Shown in pieces: positions 17,459 to 26,379 of a stretch of DNA of 64,000 bases. Where the stretch lies: the NCBI RefSeq assembly GCF_030499575.1, contig NZ_JASTLC010000001.1:7960001-8024000 (forward strand). Reading direction: 5' to 3'. Every line of letters starts with the position of its first letter. The first letter of the stretch is position 1. Both the position numbers and the translations under genes were made by a program. Under the pieces are notes generated by a model. That model did no database searches, had not been told where the DNA came from, and saw nothing but the letters and a program-made list of their open reading frames with translations. This DNA is from Streptomyces sp. DG2A-72. GTDB lineage: Bacteria > Actinomycetota > Actinomycetes > Streptomycetales > Streptomycetaceae.

Positions 17459-17639
17459 GGGGTCTCCGGTACGGCGGGTGCGGGTGTCCCTCGGCCGGGC
17501 ACTGGCCCGGCGCGGGCTGGGGTAAGGCGTAAACAGGGCTGATACAGATTACGAGCCATGTCACCCACGTGCACCACCGGGACCGCACTGGTCACCCCGC
17601 CGTTTCCCGGCTGTCAGTACCGGGTGGCAGGATCGGGTC

Positions 17640-18767
17640 ATGCCAGACGCGCTCGATGCCACCCCCTATGACGCCCTGCTCCTGCTCTCGTTCGGCGGCC
17701 CGGAGGGCCCGGACGACGTGGTCCCGTTCCTGGAGAACGTGACGCGGGGGCGCGGCATCCCCAAGGAACGCCTCAAGGAAGTCGGCCGGCACTACTTCCT
17801 GTTCGGCGGGGTCAGCCCGATCAACGACCAGAACCGCGCCCTTCTCGACACCCTCCGCAAGGACTTCGCCGATCACGGCGTTGACCTGCCGATCTACTGG
17901 GGCAACCGCAACTGGGCGCCGTACCTGACGGACACCCTGCGCGAGATGGTCGCCGACGGCCGCCGCCGCATCCTGGTCCTCGCCACCAGCGCCTACGCCT
18001 CGTACTCGGGCTGCCGCCAGTACCGCGAGAACCTCGCCGACTCGCTCGCCGCGCTTCAGGCCGAGGGTCTGGAGCTGCCGAAGATCGACAAGCTGCGGCA
18101 CTACTTCAACCACCCCGGCTTCCTGGAGCCCATGATCGACGGCGTGCTCCAGTCACTGGCCGACCTCCCCGAGGACGTCCGGGACGGCGCGCACATCGCC
18201 TTCACCACCCACTCGATCCCGACGGCCGCCGCGGACACCTCCGGCACGGTCGAGGACCACGGCGACGGCGGTGCCTACGTCGAGCAGCACCTGGACGTCG
18301 CGGAGTTGATCGCTGACGCCGTGCGCGAGCGCACCGGCATCGACCACCCCTGGCAGCTGGTGTACCAGTCGCGCTCCGGAGCCCCCCACATCCCGTGGCT
18401 GGAGCCCGACATCTGCGACCACCTCGAGGAACGGCACGCGGCCGGGGCGCCGGCGGTCGTCATGGCGCCCATCGGTTTCGTCTCCGACCACATGGAGGTC
18501 CTGTACGACCTCGACACGGAGGCCAAGGCGAAGGGCGAGGAGCTGGGGCTGCCGTTGCGCCGCTCCGCCACCGTCGGCGCCGACCCGCGGTTCGCCGCCG
18601 CGATCCGCGACCTCGTCCTGGAGCGGGCCGCCGTCGAGCGCGGCCAGGAGGCCACACCGTGCGCCCTGGGCGCCCTCGGCCCGAGCCACCACCTCTGCCC
18701 GGTGGGCTGCTGCCCGGCCCGTGCCCCCCGTCCCGCCGCCGCGGGCGCCGACAGCACGTACGCGTGA
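17640..18767 (+). CDS. hemH: Ferrochelatase (coproporphyrin type)
   Basis: A 375-residue ferrochelatase that inserts Fe2+ into the porphyrin; in Actinobacteria the substrate is coproporphyrin III and the product goes to coprohaem (CpfC type). Visible motifs are [20 protein letters not shown] at the N-terminus, [15 protein letters not shown], the catalytic His in AFTTHSIP, and [10 protein letters not shown]. The C-terminus has a cysteine cluster (CALG ... LCPVGCC) fitting the 2Fe-2S site known in actinobacterial enzymes. It is followed at once by the inositol monophosphatase gene. Confidence 0.93.
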   Translation: MPDALDATPYDALLLLSFGGPEGPDDVVPFLENVTRGRGIPKERLKEVGRHYFLFGGVSPINDQNRALLDTLRKDFADHGVDLPIYWGNRNWAPYLTDTLREMVADGRRRILVLATSAYASYSGCRQYRENLADSLAALQAEGLELPKIDKLRHYFNHPGFLEPMIDGVLQSLADLPEDVRDGAHIAFTTHSIPTAAADTSGTVEDHGDGGAYVEQHLDVAELIADAVRERTGIDHPWQLVYQSRSGAPHIPWLEPDICDHLEERHAAGAPAVVMAPIGFVSDHMEVLYDLDTEAKAKGEELGLPLRRSATVGADPRFAAAIRDLVLERAAVERGQEATPCALGALGPSHHLCPVGCCPARAPRPAAAGADSTYA

Positions 18768-18775
18768 GGAGCGCC

Positions 18776-19591
18776 GTGACCGACCCCCTGCACTCGGACC
18801 TGCTCGCCCTGGCGCAGGAGGCCGCCCGACAGGCGGGCGAGCTGCTGCGTGACGGCCGCCCGGCCGACCTCGCGGTCGCCGCCACCAAGTCCAGCCCGAT
18901 CGACGTGGTGACCGAGATGGACATCGCGGCCGAGAAGCTGATCACCGGGCTGATCGCCGACCGCCGCCCCGACGACGGTTTCCTCGGCGAGGAGGGCGCC
19001 TCCGTCGAGGGCGCGAGCGGCATCCGCTGGGTGATCGACCCGCTCGACGGCACAGTCAACTACCTGTACGGGCTGCCCACTTGGGCCGTCTCCATCGCGG
19101 CCGAGCAGGACGGCGAGCGAGTCGTCGGTGTCGTCGCGGCGCCGATGCGCGGTGAGACGTACCACGCGATACGCGGCGGCGGCGCGTGGGCCACGGGCGC
19201 GTGGGACGGTGAACGGAAGCTGACCTGCCGCCCGGCGCCACCCCTCGACCAGGCCCTGGTCTCGACCGGCTTCAACTACGTCTCCGAGGTCCGCGCCCAC
19301 CAGGCCGACGTCGCCCAGAAACTCATCCCGCTCCTGCGTGACATCCGGCGCGGCGGCTCGGCCGCGGTCGACCTGTGCGACGTCGCCGCGGGCCGCCTGG
19401 ACGGCTACTACGAGCGGGGCCTGCACCCTTGGGACCTGGCCGCCGGTGACCTGATCGCCCGCGAAGCAGGCGCGCTGACCGGCGGACGCCCCGCACAGCC
19501 CCCGTCGAACGCCCTGACGGTCGCGGCCACACCGGGCGTCTTCGAGCCCCTTCAGCGACTTCTGGAGGACTTCGGCGCCTGGCACGACTGA
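18776..19591 (+). CDS. Inositol monophosphatase family protein
   Basis: A 271-residue member of the Mg2+/Li+-sensitive phosphatase family, which hydrolyses inositol-1-phosphate or related sugar or nucleotide phosphates. Metal-binding motifs are present: GEEGA, WVIDPLDGTVNYLYG, and HPWDLAAGDLIAREAG. The GTG at 18776 has GAGGAG five bases upstream; an earlier GTG at 18764 overlaps the hemH stop. Together with hemH it forms an operon closed by a strong terminator. The natural substrate is uncertain. Confidence 0.87.
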   Translation: MTDPLHSDLLALAQEAARQAGELLRDGRPADLAVAATKSSPIDVVTEMDIAAEKLITGLIADRRPDDGFLGEEGASVEGASGIRWVIDPLDGTVNYLYGLPTWAVSIAAEQDGERVVGVVAAPMRGETYHAIRGGGAWATGAWDGERKLTCRPAPPLDQALVSTGFNYVSEVRAHQADVAQKLIPLLRDIRRGGSAAVDLCDVAAGRLDGYYERGLHPWDLAAGDLIAREAGALTGGRPAQPPSNALTVAATPGVFEPLQRLLEDFGAWHD

Positions 19592-19631
19592 GCAGGAAAC
19601 CACGACTGAGCAAGAACCACGTCCCCAAACA

Positions 19632-19664
19632 ACAGTCCCCGGCGCTGGATTCGCCGGGGACTGT
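19632..19664. terminator. Terminator after inositol monophosphatase gene
   Basis: A perfect 13-bp stem (19632-19644 with 19652-19664) and a seven-base loop lie between convergent genes. Confidence 0.85.
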
Positions 19665-19684
19665 CGTCGTGCGCGTGCTGTGGA

Positions 19685-19858
19685 TCAGACGCTGGACGCG
19701 CCGACCTCCACACCGTGCTCGGCCGCCAGGCGGCGCAGGTCGTCGAGTTCGCCCTGCTCCACCTCGACGAGGAAGTCGTCGCCCTCGTCACGAGCCCGCG
19801 TCAGGTCGGACTCGGTCGCCCTTATGCGCTGCAGAAGTCCTGCGGTGAATGCGTCCAT
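19685..19858 (-). CDS. Small conserved hypothetical protein
   Basis: A 57-residue acidic, helical protein (MDAFTAGLLQRIRATESDLT ... VEVEQGELDDLRRLAAEHGV) that I recall as conserved at this place upstream of cutR in Streptomyces. It looks like one long coiled-coil hairpin. ATG 19858 is chosen because family similarity starts there; the open frame further upstream is Arg-rich junk. It is convergent with the phosphatase gene and divergent from cutR. Function unknown. Confidence 0.7.
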   Translation of the reverse strand: MDAFTAGLLQRIRATESDLTRARDEGDDFLVEVEQGELDDLRRLAAEHGVEVGASSV

Positions 19859-20221
19859 GCTGCGCCCCCTCGTCCTGGGTCGTGGGTCGGTGGCACGGGG
19901 GTGTGCCGTTCGGAAGGGGCGATCACGTCTCCTGTGGATGCCCAGCGCTGCCCGGGCTGGGCGGCGACGGTGCCGGACACCCACGTCCGCTCTGCGGAAA
20001 GCGGATTGCGGCGCACCGCATGGTGCTGCGGTACATGCAGAGCGTGATCGCGGGGTGTAATCGGTCCTCCCCCCGCTCCCTTCCGCGGAAACCTCAACCG
20101 GAGGAGAAAATCTCGTATTCCCGGTCGCCGCACCCTCCTCCAGGGCCCCGGGTCCCCGCCTTACCGCCGACTTATGGCCGAAAAGGGCAGGATGGAGGTC
20201 AACAATCCCACGTAGACCCTG

Positions 20222-20251
20222 CCCGCGTGCGCCCTGGAGGCGCTACGCGGG
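20222..20251 (+). promoter_or_regulatory. Leader hairpin just upstream of the cutR ribosome site
   Basis: The 416-base gap 19859-20274 holds no gene. Near its end a hairpin can form: 20222-20233 pairs with 20239-20243 plus 20245-20251, with a five-base loop and one bulged T. It ends about eight bases before the AGGAAGGA ribosome site of cutR, so it could affect translation. Confidence 0.5.
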
Positions 20252-20274
20252 TGGACACAGGAAGGACAAGCGAC

Positions 20275-20928
20275 GTGCGCGTACTCGTCGTCGAGGACGA
20301 GCAACTGCTCGCCGATGCGGTGGCCACCGGACTGCGCCGGGAGGCCATGGCCGTCGACGTCGTGTACGACGGTGCGGCCGCCCTGGAGCGCATCGGCGTC
20401 AACGACTACGACGTGGTCGTCCTCGACCGTGACCTCCCGCTGGTGCACGGCGACGACGTCTGCCGCAAGATCGTCGAACTCGGCATGCCCACACGCGTGC
20501 TGATGCTCACGGCGTCCGGCGACGTCAGCGACCGGGTCGAGGGCCTGGAGATCGGCGCCGACGACTATCTCCCCAAGCCCTTCGCGTTCAGCGAGCTGAC
20601 GGCACGCGTGCGTGCCCTGGGCCGGCGCACCAGCGTGCCGCTGCCGCCCGTCCTGGAGCGCGCCGGCATCAAGCTCGACCCGAACCGCCGCGAGGTCTTC
20701 CGCGACGGCAAGGAGGTCCAGCTCGCGCCGAAGGAGTTCGCCGTCCTGGAGGTGCTGATGCGCAGCGAGGGCGCGGTCGTCTCCGCGGAACAGCTGCTGG
20801 AGAAGGCCTGGGACGAGAACACGGACCCGTTCACCAACGTCGTGCGCGTGACCGTGATGACCCTGCGCCGCAAGCTGGGCGAGCCACCCGTCATCGTCAC
20901 CGTCCCCGGCTCCGGTTACCGGATCTGA
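20275..20928 (+). CDS. cutR: Response regulator CutR
   Basis: A 217-residue OmpR-family regulator. The receiver domain (residues 1-115) has the acidic pair EDE at 7-9, phospho-acceptor Asp51 in VVVLDRDLP, and KPF at about 102-104; the winged-helix domain (about 125-215) ends VIVTVPGSGYRI. Length and sequence match CutR of S. lividans/S. coelicolor, part of the CutRS system first linked to copper-related and antibiotic phenotypes and later to secretion stress. The GTG at 20275 follows AGGAAGGA. cutS begins four bases after its stop. Confidence 0.93.
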   Translation: MRVLVVEDEQLLADAVATGLRREAMAVDVVYDGAAALERIGVNDYDVVVLDRDLPLVHGDDVCRKIVELGMPTRVLMLTASGDVSDRVEGLEIGADDYLPKPFAFSELTARVRALGRRTSVPLPPVLERAGIKLDPNRREVFRDGKEVQLAPKEFAVLEVLMRSEGAVVSAEQLLEKAWDENTDPFTNVVRVTVMTLRRKLGEPPVIVTVPGSGYRI

Positions 20929-20932
20929 TCCA

Positions 20933-22165
20933 GTGGCTGCCACACCGGCGCCTCCCCAGGCGCCCCCGAAGCCCACCTGGGACCCCCGCAGGCCGGAGGC
21001 CCCGTTCCCCTGGCTGCGCCCGACCATCCGGATACGGCTCACGCTGCTGTACGGCGGCATGTTCCTGATCGCGGGCATCCTGCTGCTGTCGATCATCTAT
21101 CTGCTGGCGGCGCAGGCGCTGAACGTCGGAAGTGACCTCCCCTTCAAGATCGTCGAGGGCAAGGTCACCAGCGACATCTGCAACCTGCCCGACAGCGCCT
21201 CGCCGAGCACGTTCAACAGCGCCATGAACGACTGCGTCAACGAGCAGCGCCAGCACGCCCTGGACAACCTCCTCAGCCGCTCCCTCCTGGCCCTGCTCGG
21301 CCTCGCCGTGATCGCCTTCGCCTTCGGCTACGCCATGGCGGGCCGCGTCCTGTCGCCGCTGGGCCGGATTCTGCGCACGGCACGCGCGGTGGCGGGCTCG
21401 GACCTGTCCCGCCGGATCGAGCTGGACGGCCCGGACGACGAGATCAAGGAACTGGCGGACACCTTCGACGACATGCTGGAGCGGCTGCAGAGAGCCTTCA
21501 CCGCCCAGCAGCGCTTCGTCGGAAACGCGTCGCACGAGCTGCGCACCCCGCTCGCGATCAACCGCACGCTCCTCGAAGTGCACCTGTCCGACCCGAACGC
21601 GCCGATGGAGCTCCAGCAACTGGGCAAGACGCTGCTGGCCACCAACGAGCGCAGCGAGCAGCTCGTGGAGGGCCTCCTGCTGCTCGCGCGGAGCGACAAC
21701 CAGATCGTCGAGCGCAAACCGGTGGACCTCGCCGAGGTCGCCGCGCAGGCCGTCGACCAGGTGCACGCCGAGGCGCAGGCCAAGGGCGTGCGGATCGAGG
21801 GCGAGCAGAAACCGGCGGTGGTCCAGGGCAACGGCGTACTGCTGGAGCGGATCGCGCTGAACCTCGTGCAGAACGCCGTGCGGTACAACGTCCCGGAGGG
21901 CGGCTGGGTCGAGGTCAGCACCGAGGTCCAGCACGGTCAGGCGGTCCTGGTCGTCACGAACACGGGCCCGGTCGTCCCGGCGTACGAGATCGACAATCTC
22001 TTCGAGCCGTTCAGACGGCTGCGCACCGAGCGCACGGGCAGCGACAAGGGCGTCGGACTCGGGCTGTCCATCGCCCGGTCCGTGGCCCGGGCACACGGCG
22101 GGCACATCACGGCGCAACCGCGTGAGGGGGGAGGGCTCGTGATGCGGGTCACCCTGCCCGTCTGA
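20933..22165 (+). CDS. cutS: Sensor histidine kinase CutS
   Basis: A 410-residue kinase that partners CutR. The layout is a proline-rich cytoplasmic N-terminus, membrane segment 1 (residues about 38-60), an extracytoplasmic sensor loop (61-115) with two cysteines at about 83 and 101, membrane segment 2 (118-138), HAMP, the HisKA box NASHELRTPLAI and an HATPase domain (NLVQNAVRYN, GVGLGLSIARSV). The two cysteines outside the membrane fit a sensor of thiol or disulfide state. Start is GTG 20933; the stop is followed by a long leader for the DUF4193 gene. Confidence 0.93.
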   Translation: MAATPAPPQAPPKPTWDPRRPEAPFPWLRPTIRIRLTLLYGGMFLIAGILLLSIIYLLAAQALNVGSDLPFKIVEGKVTSDICNLPDSASPSTFNSAMNDCVNEQRQHALDNLLSRSLLALLGLAVIAFAFGYAMAGRVLSPLGRILRTARAVAGSDLSRRIELDGPDDEIKELADTFDDMLERLQRAFTAQQRFVGNASHELRTPLAINRTLLEVHLSDPNAPMELQQLGKTLLATNERSEQLVEGLLLLARSDNQIVERKPVDLAEVAAQAVDQVHAEAQAKGVRIEGEQKPAVVQGNGVLLERIALNLVQNAVRYNVPEGGWVEVSTEVQHGQAVLVVTNTGPVVPAYEIDNLFEPFRRLRTERTGSDKGVGLGLSIARSVARAHGGHITAQPREGGGLVMRVTLPV

Positions 22166-22343
22166 GATCATGCCGCGACACACACGGGGATGTTCGCTTT
22201 GCGCGGAATTTTCGCGGGCCGCTCTTGGCGTCTCCGTGTGTGATCGATCACAAAGGCAACTTTCCGGCCATCTACTCTCAGTGATCATGCACGCTGTCGG
22301 AAAGCCGGGAAAATCCCGGTTTTCGGGGGGCTTGATCACGGGA

Positions 22344-22389
22344 AGTACACGGTGAGACGCCTTTGAAGTGCGGCATCAGGACCGTGTAC
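22344..22389. promoter_or_regulatory. Inverted repeat in the long leader of the DUF4193 gene
   Basis: The 394-base gap 22166-22559 holds no gene. GTACACGGT (22344-22352) is repeated inverted as ACCGTGTAC (22381-22389) with 28 bases between. It could be an operator or a hairpin in the leader. The region is AT-richer than its surroundings, as expected for a promoter. Confidence 0.4.
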
Positions 22390-22559
22390 GGTCCGCATCG
22401 CCATCCAAGCCGATCACTCTTGAGGAGTCCGGTTGGGTGTCGATTGAGTAACAGACCTTGATGTGAGGCAAAATCTCCGCCTCGGGTCGGGCACAAGTCC
22501 GGCCTCTCACGCGTTACGTGCGCTGGAGACACCGCAGACACCCAGAGGGGGAGAGCGAC

Positions 22560-22856
22560 ATGGCAACGGATTACGACACCCCACGCAAGACCGACGACGA
22601 CGTCGACTCGGACAGCCTTGAAGAGCTCAAGGCCCGTAGGAACGACAAGTCGACCTCCGCAGTGGACGTCGACGAGTTCGAGGCCGCGGAAGGCCTTGAG
22701 CTGCCCGGCGCGGACCTCTCGAACGAGGAGCTGGCCGTCCGGGTGCTGCCCAAGCAGCAGGACGAGTTCACTTGCATGAGCTGCTTCCTGGTGCACCACC
22801 GCAGCCAGCTGGCCCGGGAGAAGAACGGTCAGCCGATCTGCCGCGACTGCGACTGA
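22560..22856 (+). CDS. DUF4193 zinc-ribbon protein
   Basis: A 98-residue actinobacterial protein with an acidic N-terminal half (LEELKARRNDKSTSAVDVDE) and a C-terminal zinc-ribbon made of CMSC and CRDC around LVHHRSQLA. DUF4193 proteins are nearly universal in Actinobacteria and I recall small size and an RNA-polymerase or ribosome link being suggested but not settled. ATG 22560 follows AGAGGGGGAGA, a very strong ribosome site, so high expression is likely. It is followed 13 bases later by the next gene. Confidence 0.88.
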   Translation: MATDYDTPRKTDDDVDSDSLEELKARRNDKSTSAVDVDEFEAAEGLELPGADLSNEELAVRVLPKQQDEFTCMSCFLVHHRSQLAREKNGQPICRDCD

Positions 22857-22869
22857 GGACGGGTCGGCC

Positions 22870-23781
22870 GTGACTGGCTCGACCCCTCCCTGGAAGCGCC
22901 GCTTCCCGTGGGGAGCGGACGAAGGGCCGCTCGACGGTCCTCATGGCGCGCGTGACGACGAGCGGGGCTCATCCGATTCAGGATCGGCCTCGCTCGAACC
23001 GGCCGACCCGGCTGACCTCCCGGTGCCGGTTCCGACGGAGGCTCCGGCACCCGTCGCACGGCGACGTGCGGCGGTCATCCGGGACAGGGCAAGGGAAGGC
23101 GTCCGCAAGGGCGGCAGCCGGGCCCGGGCGGGCCTGGCGTACCTCGCCGACCGGATGATCGAGATCGCCCCGCGGATCCCCGTACGCGACCTCGAGACGC
23201 TGCGCCGGCAGTTCCCGGGCCTCGGGCCCGAGGAACTCGCGGACAAGCTCGTGACGGGCGCGGCGAACGCGACGTCCACGGTCGGCGCCGGCATCGGAGC
23301 GGTGGCCATGCTGCCGGTACCGCCCGCGATGCCGACCGAACTGGCCGCCGAGATCACCGGCGTCGCGGCCATAGAGCTGAAACTGATCGCCGAGCTGCAC
23401 GAGGTCTACGGCGTACGCCCGCCCGGCAATCTCAAGCAGCGCAGCACCGCGTATCTGAACTCCTGGTCGGGAGAGCGCGGGGTCGACGTGACGAAGCCGT
23501 CGACCTTCAGCGCGGCGATGAACGGGCAGATGAAGCGCCAGCTGCGCCAGCAGATCATGAAGCGCATGGTGCGCAACCTGCCGAACCTGATGCCGTTCAT
23601 GGTCGGGGCCGCGGTCGGGGCGGTCATGAACCGCAGAGACACCCGCAAGCTCGCCGAGCACATCCGCAAGGACCTGCGCAAGGCACAGGTGCCGTGGGAG
23701 ACGCTGACCGAGCTGCCACCGCTGGAGACCCCGGCGGATCCGCTGCGCATCGGCGAGATCCCCAAGGAACTCGGGAACTGA
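22870..23781 (+). CDS. Conserved hypothetical protein with glycine-rich hydrophobic core
   Basis: A 303-residue protein. An acidic, disordered N-terminus (residues 1-65) is followed by a helical domain with the hydrophobic, glycine-rich segments GAGIGAVAMLPVPPAMPTEL (about 135-155) and NLMPFMVGAAVGAVMNRRDT (about 237-257). The arrangement recalls EcsC-type proteins, but I would not name it firmly. It starts GTG at 22870 and shares a transcript with the DUF4193 gene. Its membrane association is likely through the two hydrophobic helices. Function unknown. Confidence 0.65.
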   Translation: MTGSTPPWKRRFPWGADEGPLDGPHGARDDERGSSDSGSASLEPADPADLPVPVPTEAPAPVARRRAAVIRDRAREGVRKGGSRARAGLAYLADRMIEIAPRIPVRDLETLRRQFPGLGPEELADKLVTGAANATSTVGAGIGAVAMLPVPPAMPTELAAEITGVAAIELKLIAELHEVYGVRPPGNLKQRSTAYLNSWSGERGVDVTKPSTFSAAMNGQMKRQLRQQIMKRMVRNLPNLMPFMVGAAVGAVMNRRDTRKLAEHIRKDLRKAQVPWETLTELPPLETPADPLRIGEIPKELGN

Positions 23782-23814
23782 ACCGAAACTTTGCCCGGCA
23801 GGCAGAAGCTTTAC

Positions 23815-24279
23815 CTAGGAGGCCGCCCCGCGCGCCGCCTCCAGCGCCTCCGCCAGCCGCTCGGGCTCCCGCGTCGACAGGTACAGATACGGCGTCGGGT
23901 CGTCCGGGTCGGTGACCTCGACCTTCAGCGCGGTCGGGATGTAGGCGCGCAGCAGCAGGAACGCGCGCGTGTCCGCCTTGTACGTGCGCCAGGCGCGCGC
24001 CTCCTCCGGGTCCAGGATCTCCGCCTCGCCCAGGGCGGTCACCGGGATCTTCGCCTCGCCCGCGATCAGCGAGCCGCCGACGACGCGGATGCGCGGCGAG
24101 CCGTACGAACTGGCGACGACGGCCGCGGCCGCGGTGCCGCCGGCCAGGCCGCCGAGCATCGGCAGCGTGCCGAACGGCAGCAGGATCAGCGCCATGGAGA
24201 CCCCGACCAGGAAGCTGATCAGCCACCAGGAGCGGGGTGCGGTGAGGCGTTCTTCGTAGGGGGCGGCGGAGAGCTGCAT
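23815..24279 (-). CDS. DUF3093 family membrane protein
   Basis: A 154-residue protein matching the actinobacterial DUF3093 family: YEERLTAPRSWWLISFLVG, two adjacent membrane helices (residues about 17-34 and 39-62), then a soluble C-terminal domain with AWRTYKADTRAFLLLRAYIP and a YLYLSTREPERLAEAL end. ATG 24279. It is divergent from the thioesterase gene, while its neighbour on the other side is convergent. Function unknown; the family commonly sits beside dut as here. Confidence 0.88.
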   Translation of the reverse strand: MQLSAAPYEERLTAPRSWWLISFLVGVSMALILLPFGTLPMLGGLAGGTAAAAVVASSYGSPRIRVVGGSLIAGEAKIPVTALGEAEILDPEEARAWRTYKADTRAFLLLRAYIPTALKVEVTDPDDPTPYLYLSTREPERLAEALEAARGAAS

Positions 24280-24391
24280 GGGCCAAGCTTGGCACGGTGT
24301 CGGTATATCTCCGAGATCGGGGGCAGCCAGCGCGAAGCGCTGTCAGGCAGGGTGGCGGTGGGTGACGGGCGGGCGGGTAAGGTCTGCGGCT

Positions 24392-24976
24392 GTGAGTGGT
24401 TCGTCCGCAGTTCTCAAGCCTCCCGCCGACGCCAGGAAGCCGGTGCGTCATCCCGACGCTCCCGCGCCCGGTGAACTGCTCGGCGCGCACTACGGCCAGT
24501 GCTTCGGCTGCGGCGGCGAGCAGGCTCACGGACTGCATCTGGAGGCGCGGGCGGGCGACGGTGTCTCCCTCACCGCCGAGTTCACCGTGCGGACCGCACA
24601 CCAGGGCGCCCCGGGGCTCGCGCACGGCGGCGTGCTGGCGACCGCCCTCGACGAGGCCCTCGGCTCGCTGAACTGGCTGCTGCGGACGATCGCCGTGACC
24701 GGCCGCCTGGAGACTGACTTCGTCGCGCCGGTGGCGGTGGGCACCACGCTGCATCTGACCGCCGAGGTCGTGGCGGTGGCCGGACGGAAGATCTACTCGA
24801 GGGCCGTCGGACGCATCGACGGTCCCGACGGACCCGTGGCCGTCCGCGCCAACGCGCTCTTCATCGAGGTGAAGGTCGATCACTTCGTCGACAACGGCCG
24901 CCCGGAGGAGATCCGGGCCGCCATGGACGACCCGGACCAGATCAGGCGCGCCCGCGCCTTCGAGGTGAATCCGTGA
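24392..24976 (+). CDS. PaaI-type hotdog thioesterase
   Basis: A 194-residue acyl-CoA thioesterase-like protein of the hotdog fold. The N-terminus carries CFGCGGEQAHGLHLEA, and the catalytic loop APGLAHGGVLATALDEALG has the GG and Asp/Glu expected for the family. It starts at GTG 24392, only about ten bases after TAAGGT (24378-24383), a good -10 hexamer, so its mRNA may be leaderless. Its stop overlaps the dut start (GTGA). The acyl substrate is unknown. Confidence 0.85.
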   Translation: MSGSSAVLKPPADARKPVRHPDAPAPGELLGAHYGQCFGCGGEQAHGLHLEARAGDGVSLTAEFTVRTAHQGAPGLAHGGVLATALDEALGSLNWLLRTIAVTGRLETDFVAPVAVGTTLHLTAEVVAVAGRKIYSRAVGRIDGPDGPVAVRANALFIEVKVDHFVDNGRPEEIRAAMDDPDQIRRARAFEVNP

Positions 24977-25524
24977 GCCGTGACCCCGTGAACGTGCTGA
25001 TCCGGCGCGTCGACCCGGACGTACCGCTTCCGTCGTACGCGCACCCCGGTGACGCGGGAGCCGATCTGCGCACCACCGAGGTGTGCGAACTGGAGCCCGG
25101 TGAACGGGCCGTGCTGCCCACGGGGGTGTCTGTCGCGCTCCCGGAGGGGTACGCGGCCTTCGTGCATCCGCGATCCGGTCTCGCCGCCCGCTGCGGTGTC
25201 GCCCTCGTCAATGCCCCGGGGACGGTTGATGCCGGGTACCGTGGAGAGATCAAGGTGATCGTGGTGAATCTCGACCCGCGCGAGGCCGTGCGGTTCGAGC
25301 GCTTCGACCGGATTGCCCAACTGGTCGTCCAGCAGGTCGAGAGGGTCCGCTTCCAGGAGGTTGCGGAGCTTCCCGGGTCGGCGCGGGCCGAAGGGGGCTT
25401 CGGATCCACCGGCGGCCATGCCGCGGTGACCGGAACGAGCAGCACAAGCGGTCAGGCCGCCGTGGGCGGCGCGACGGGTGGGAATCGATACGCTTCGGTC
25501 GTATCCGACCGGGAAGGACAGTGA
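24973..25524 (+). CDS. dut: dUTP diphosphatase
   Basis: A 183-residue trimeric dUTPase that hydrolyses dUTP to dUMP, protecting DNA from uracil and supplying dTMP synthesis. All five motifs are present: AHPGDAGADL, HPRSGLAARCGV, NAPGTVDAGYRGEI, RFDRIAQLVV and the C-terminal GGFGSTGG that closes the active site. About 30 residues of Ser/Gly-rich tail follow motif 5, longer than usual. GTG 24973 overlaps the previous stop by four bases. The DUF3710 gene follows directly. Confidence 0.95.
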   Translation: MSRDPVNVLIRRVDPDVPLPSYAHPGDAGADLRTTEVCELEPGERAVLPTGVSVALPEGYAAFVHPRSGLAARCGVALVNAPGTVDAGYRGEIKVIVVNLDPREAVRFERFDRIAQLVVQQVERVRFQEVAELPGSARAEGGFGSTGGHAAVTGTSSTSGQAAVGGATGGNRYASVVSDREGQ

Positions 25525-25525
25525 C

Positions 25526-26287
25526 GTGTTCGGACGTCGCAAGAAGAAGGGTGCCGCCGACGACGCGGCCGGCGAGGCCGAGCAGGTCGTCGACAGTGTC
25601 GACACTGAGGCGGACGTTGAGGTAGAGGGCGGGCGCGTGCGGCTCGAGCCGGAGCCGCGGCCCGACGGGCCCTGGGACAGCTCAGAGGTGAGCGATCCGG
25701 CCGAGGGCCGGGTCGACCTGGGCGGCATCTTCGTGCCGGGTGTCGACGGCATGGAGCTGCGGGTCGAGGTCGCGGGCGACGCGATCGTCGCGGCGACCGT
25801 CGTGCTGCGCGACAGCGCCGTCCAGTTGCAGGCCTTCGCCGCTCCCAAGCGCGAGGGCATCTGGGGCGAAGTACGTGAGGAGATCGCCGGCGGCATCACT
25901 CAGCAGGGTGGCATCGTCGACGAGGTCGAGGGCCCGCTGGGCTGGGAGCTGCGCGCCCAGGTGCCGGTGCAACTGCCGGACGGCACGGGCGGCTTCCAGG
26001 TCGTGCGGTTCGTCGGTGTGGACGGGCCCCGCTGGTTCCTGCGCGGGGTGATCTCCGGGCAGGGTGCGGTGCAGCCGCAGGCCGCGGGGCTGCTCGAGCA
26101 GATCTTCCGGGACACGGTCGTGGTCCGCGGCGAGGGCCCGATGGCGCCCCGCGACCCGATCGTCCTGAAGCTGCCGAACGACGCGCAGATGGTCCCCGAG
26201 AGTGTCCAGCAGGAGGAGGCGGGCTCGCGCTTCTCCGGTGGCATGGGGCAGTTGCAGCGCGGGCCGGAGATCACCGAGGTCCGCTAG
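25526..26287 (+). CDS. DUF3710 family protein
   Basis: A 253-residue actinobacterial DUF3710 protein: a basic start (VFGRRKKKGAADDAA), an acidic linker, then a beta-rich domain with VDLGGIFVPGVDGMELRVEV, GIWGEVREEIAGGI and GVDGPRWFLRGVISGQGA. The GTG at 25526 follows GGGAAGGA and lies one base after the dut stop. It is a regular neighbour of dut in Streptomyces. No enzymatic motif is visible; function unknown. The transcript ends in the strong terminator just after it. Confidence 0.88.
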   Translation: MFGRRKKKGAADDAAGEAEQVVDSVDTEADVEVEGGRVRLEPEPRPDGPWDSSEVSDPAEGRVDLGGIFVPGVDGMELRVEVAGDAIVAATVVLRDSAVQLQAFAAPKREGIWGEVREEIAGGITQQGGIVDEVEGPLGWELRAQVPVQLPDGTGGFQVVRFVGVDGPRWFLRGVISGQGAVQPQAAGLLEQIFRDTVVVRGEGPMAPRDPIVLKLPNDAQMVPESVQQEEAGSRFSGGMGQLQRGPEITEVR

Positions 26288-26298
26288 TCAGACACGGG

Positions 26299-26332
26299 AA
26301 GGGCCGCACCCCGGGTTCGGGGTGCGGCCCTT
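26299..26332 (+). terminator. Intrinsic terminator of the thioesterase-dut-DUF3710 operon
   Basis: A 15-bp perfect stem (26299-26313 with 26318-26332), a GGTT loop and a run of five T at 26331-26335. This is among the most classic terminators in the window. Confidence 0.92.
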
Positions 26333-26379
26333 TTTCGTGCGCGGACCCTTGACGGCGCATTGGTCTGTACCTACGGTCT

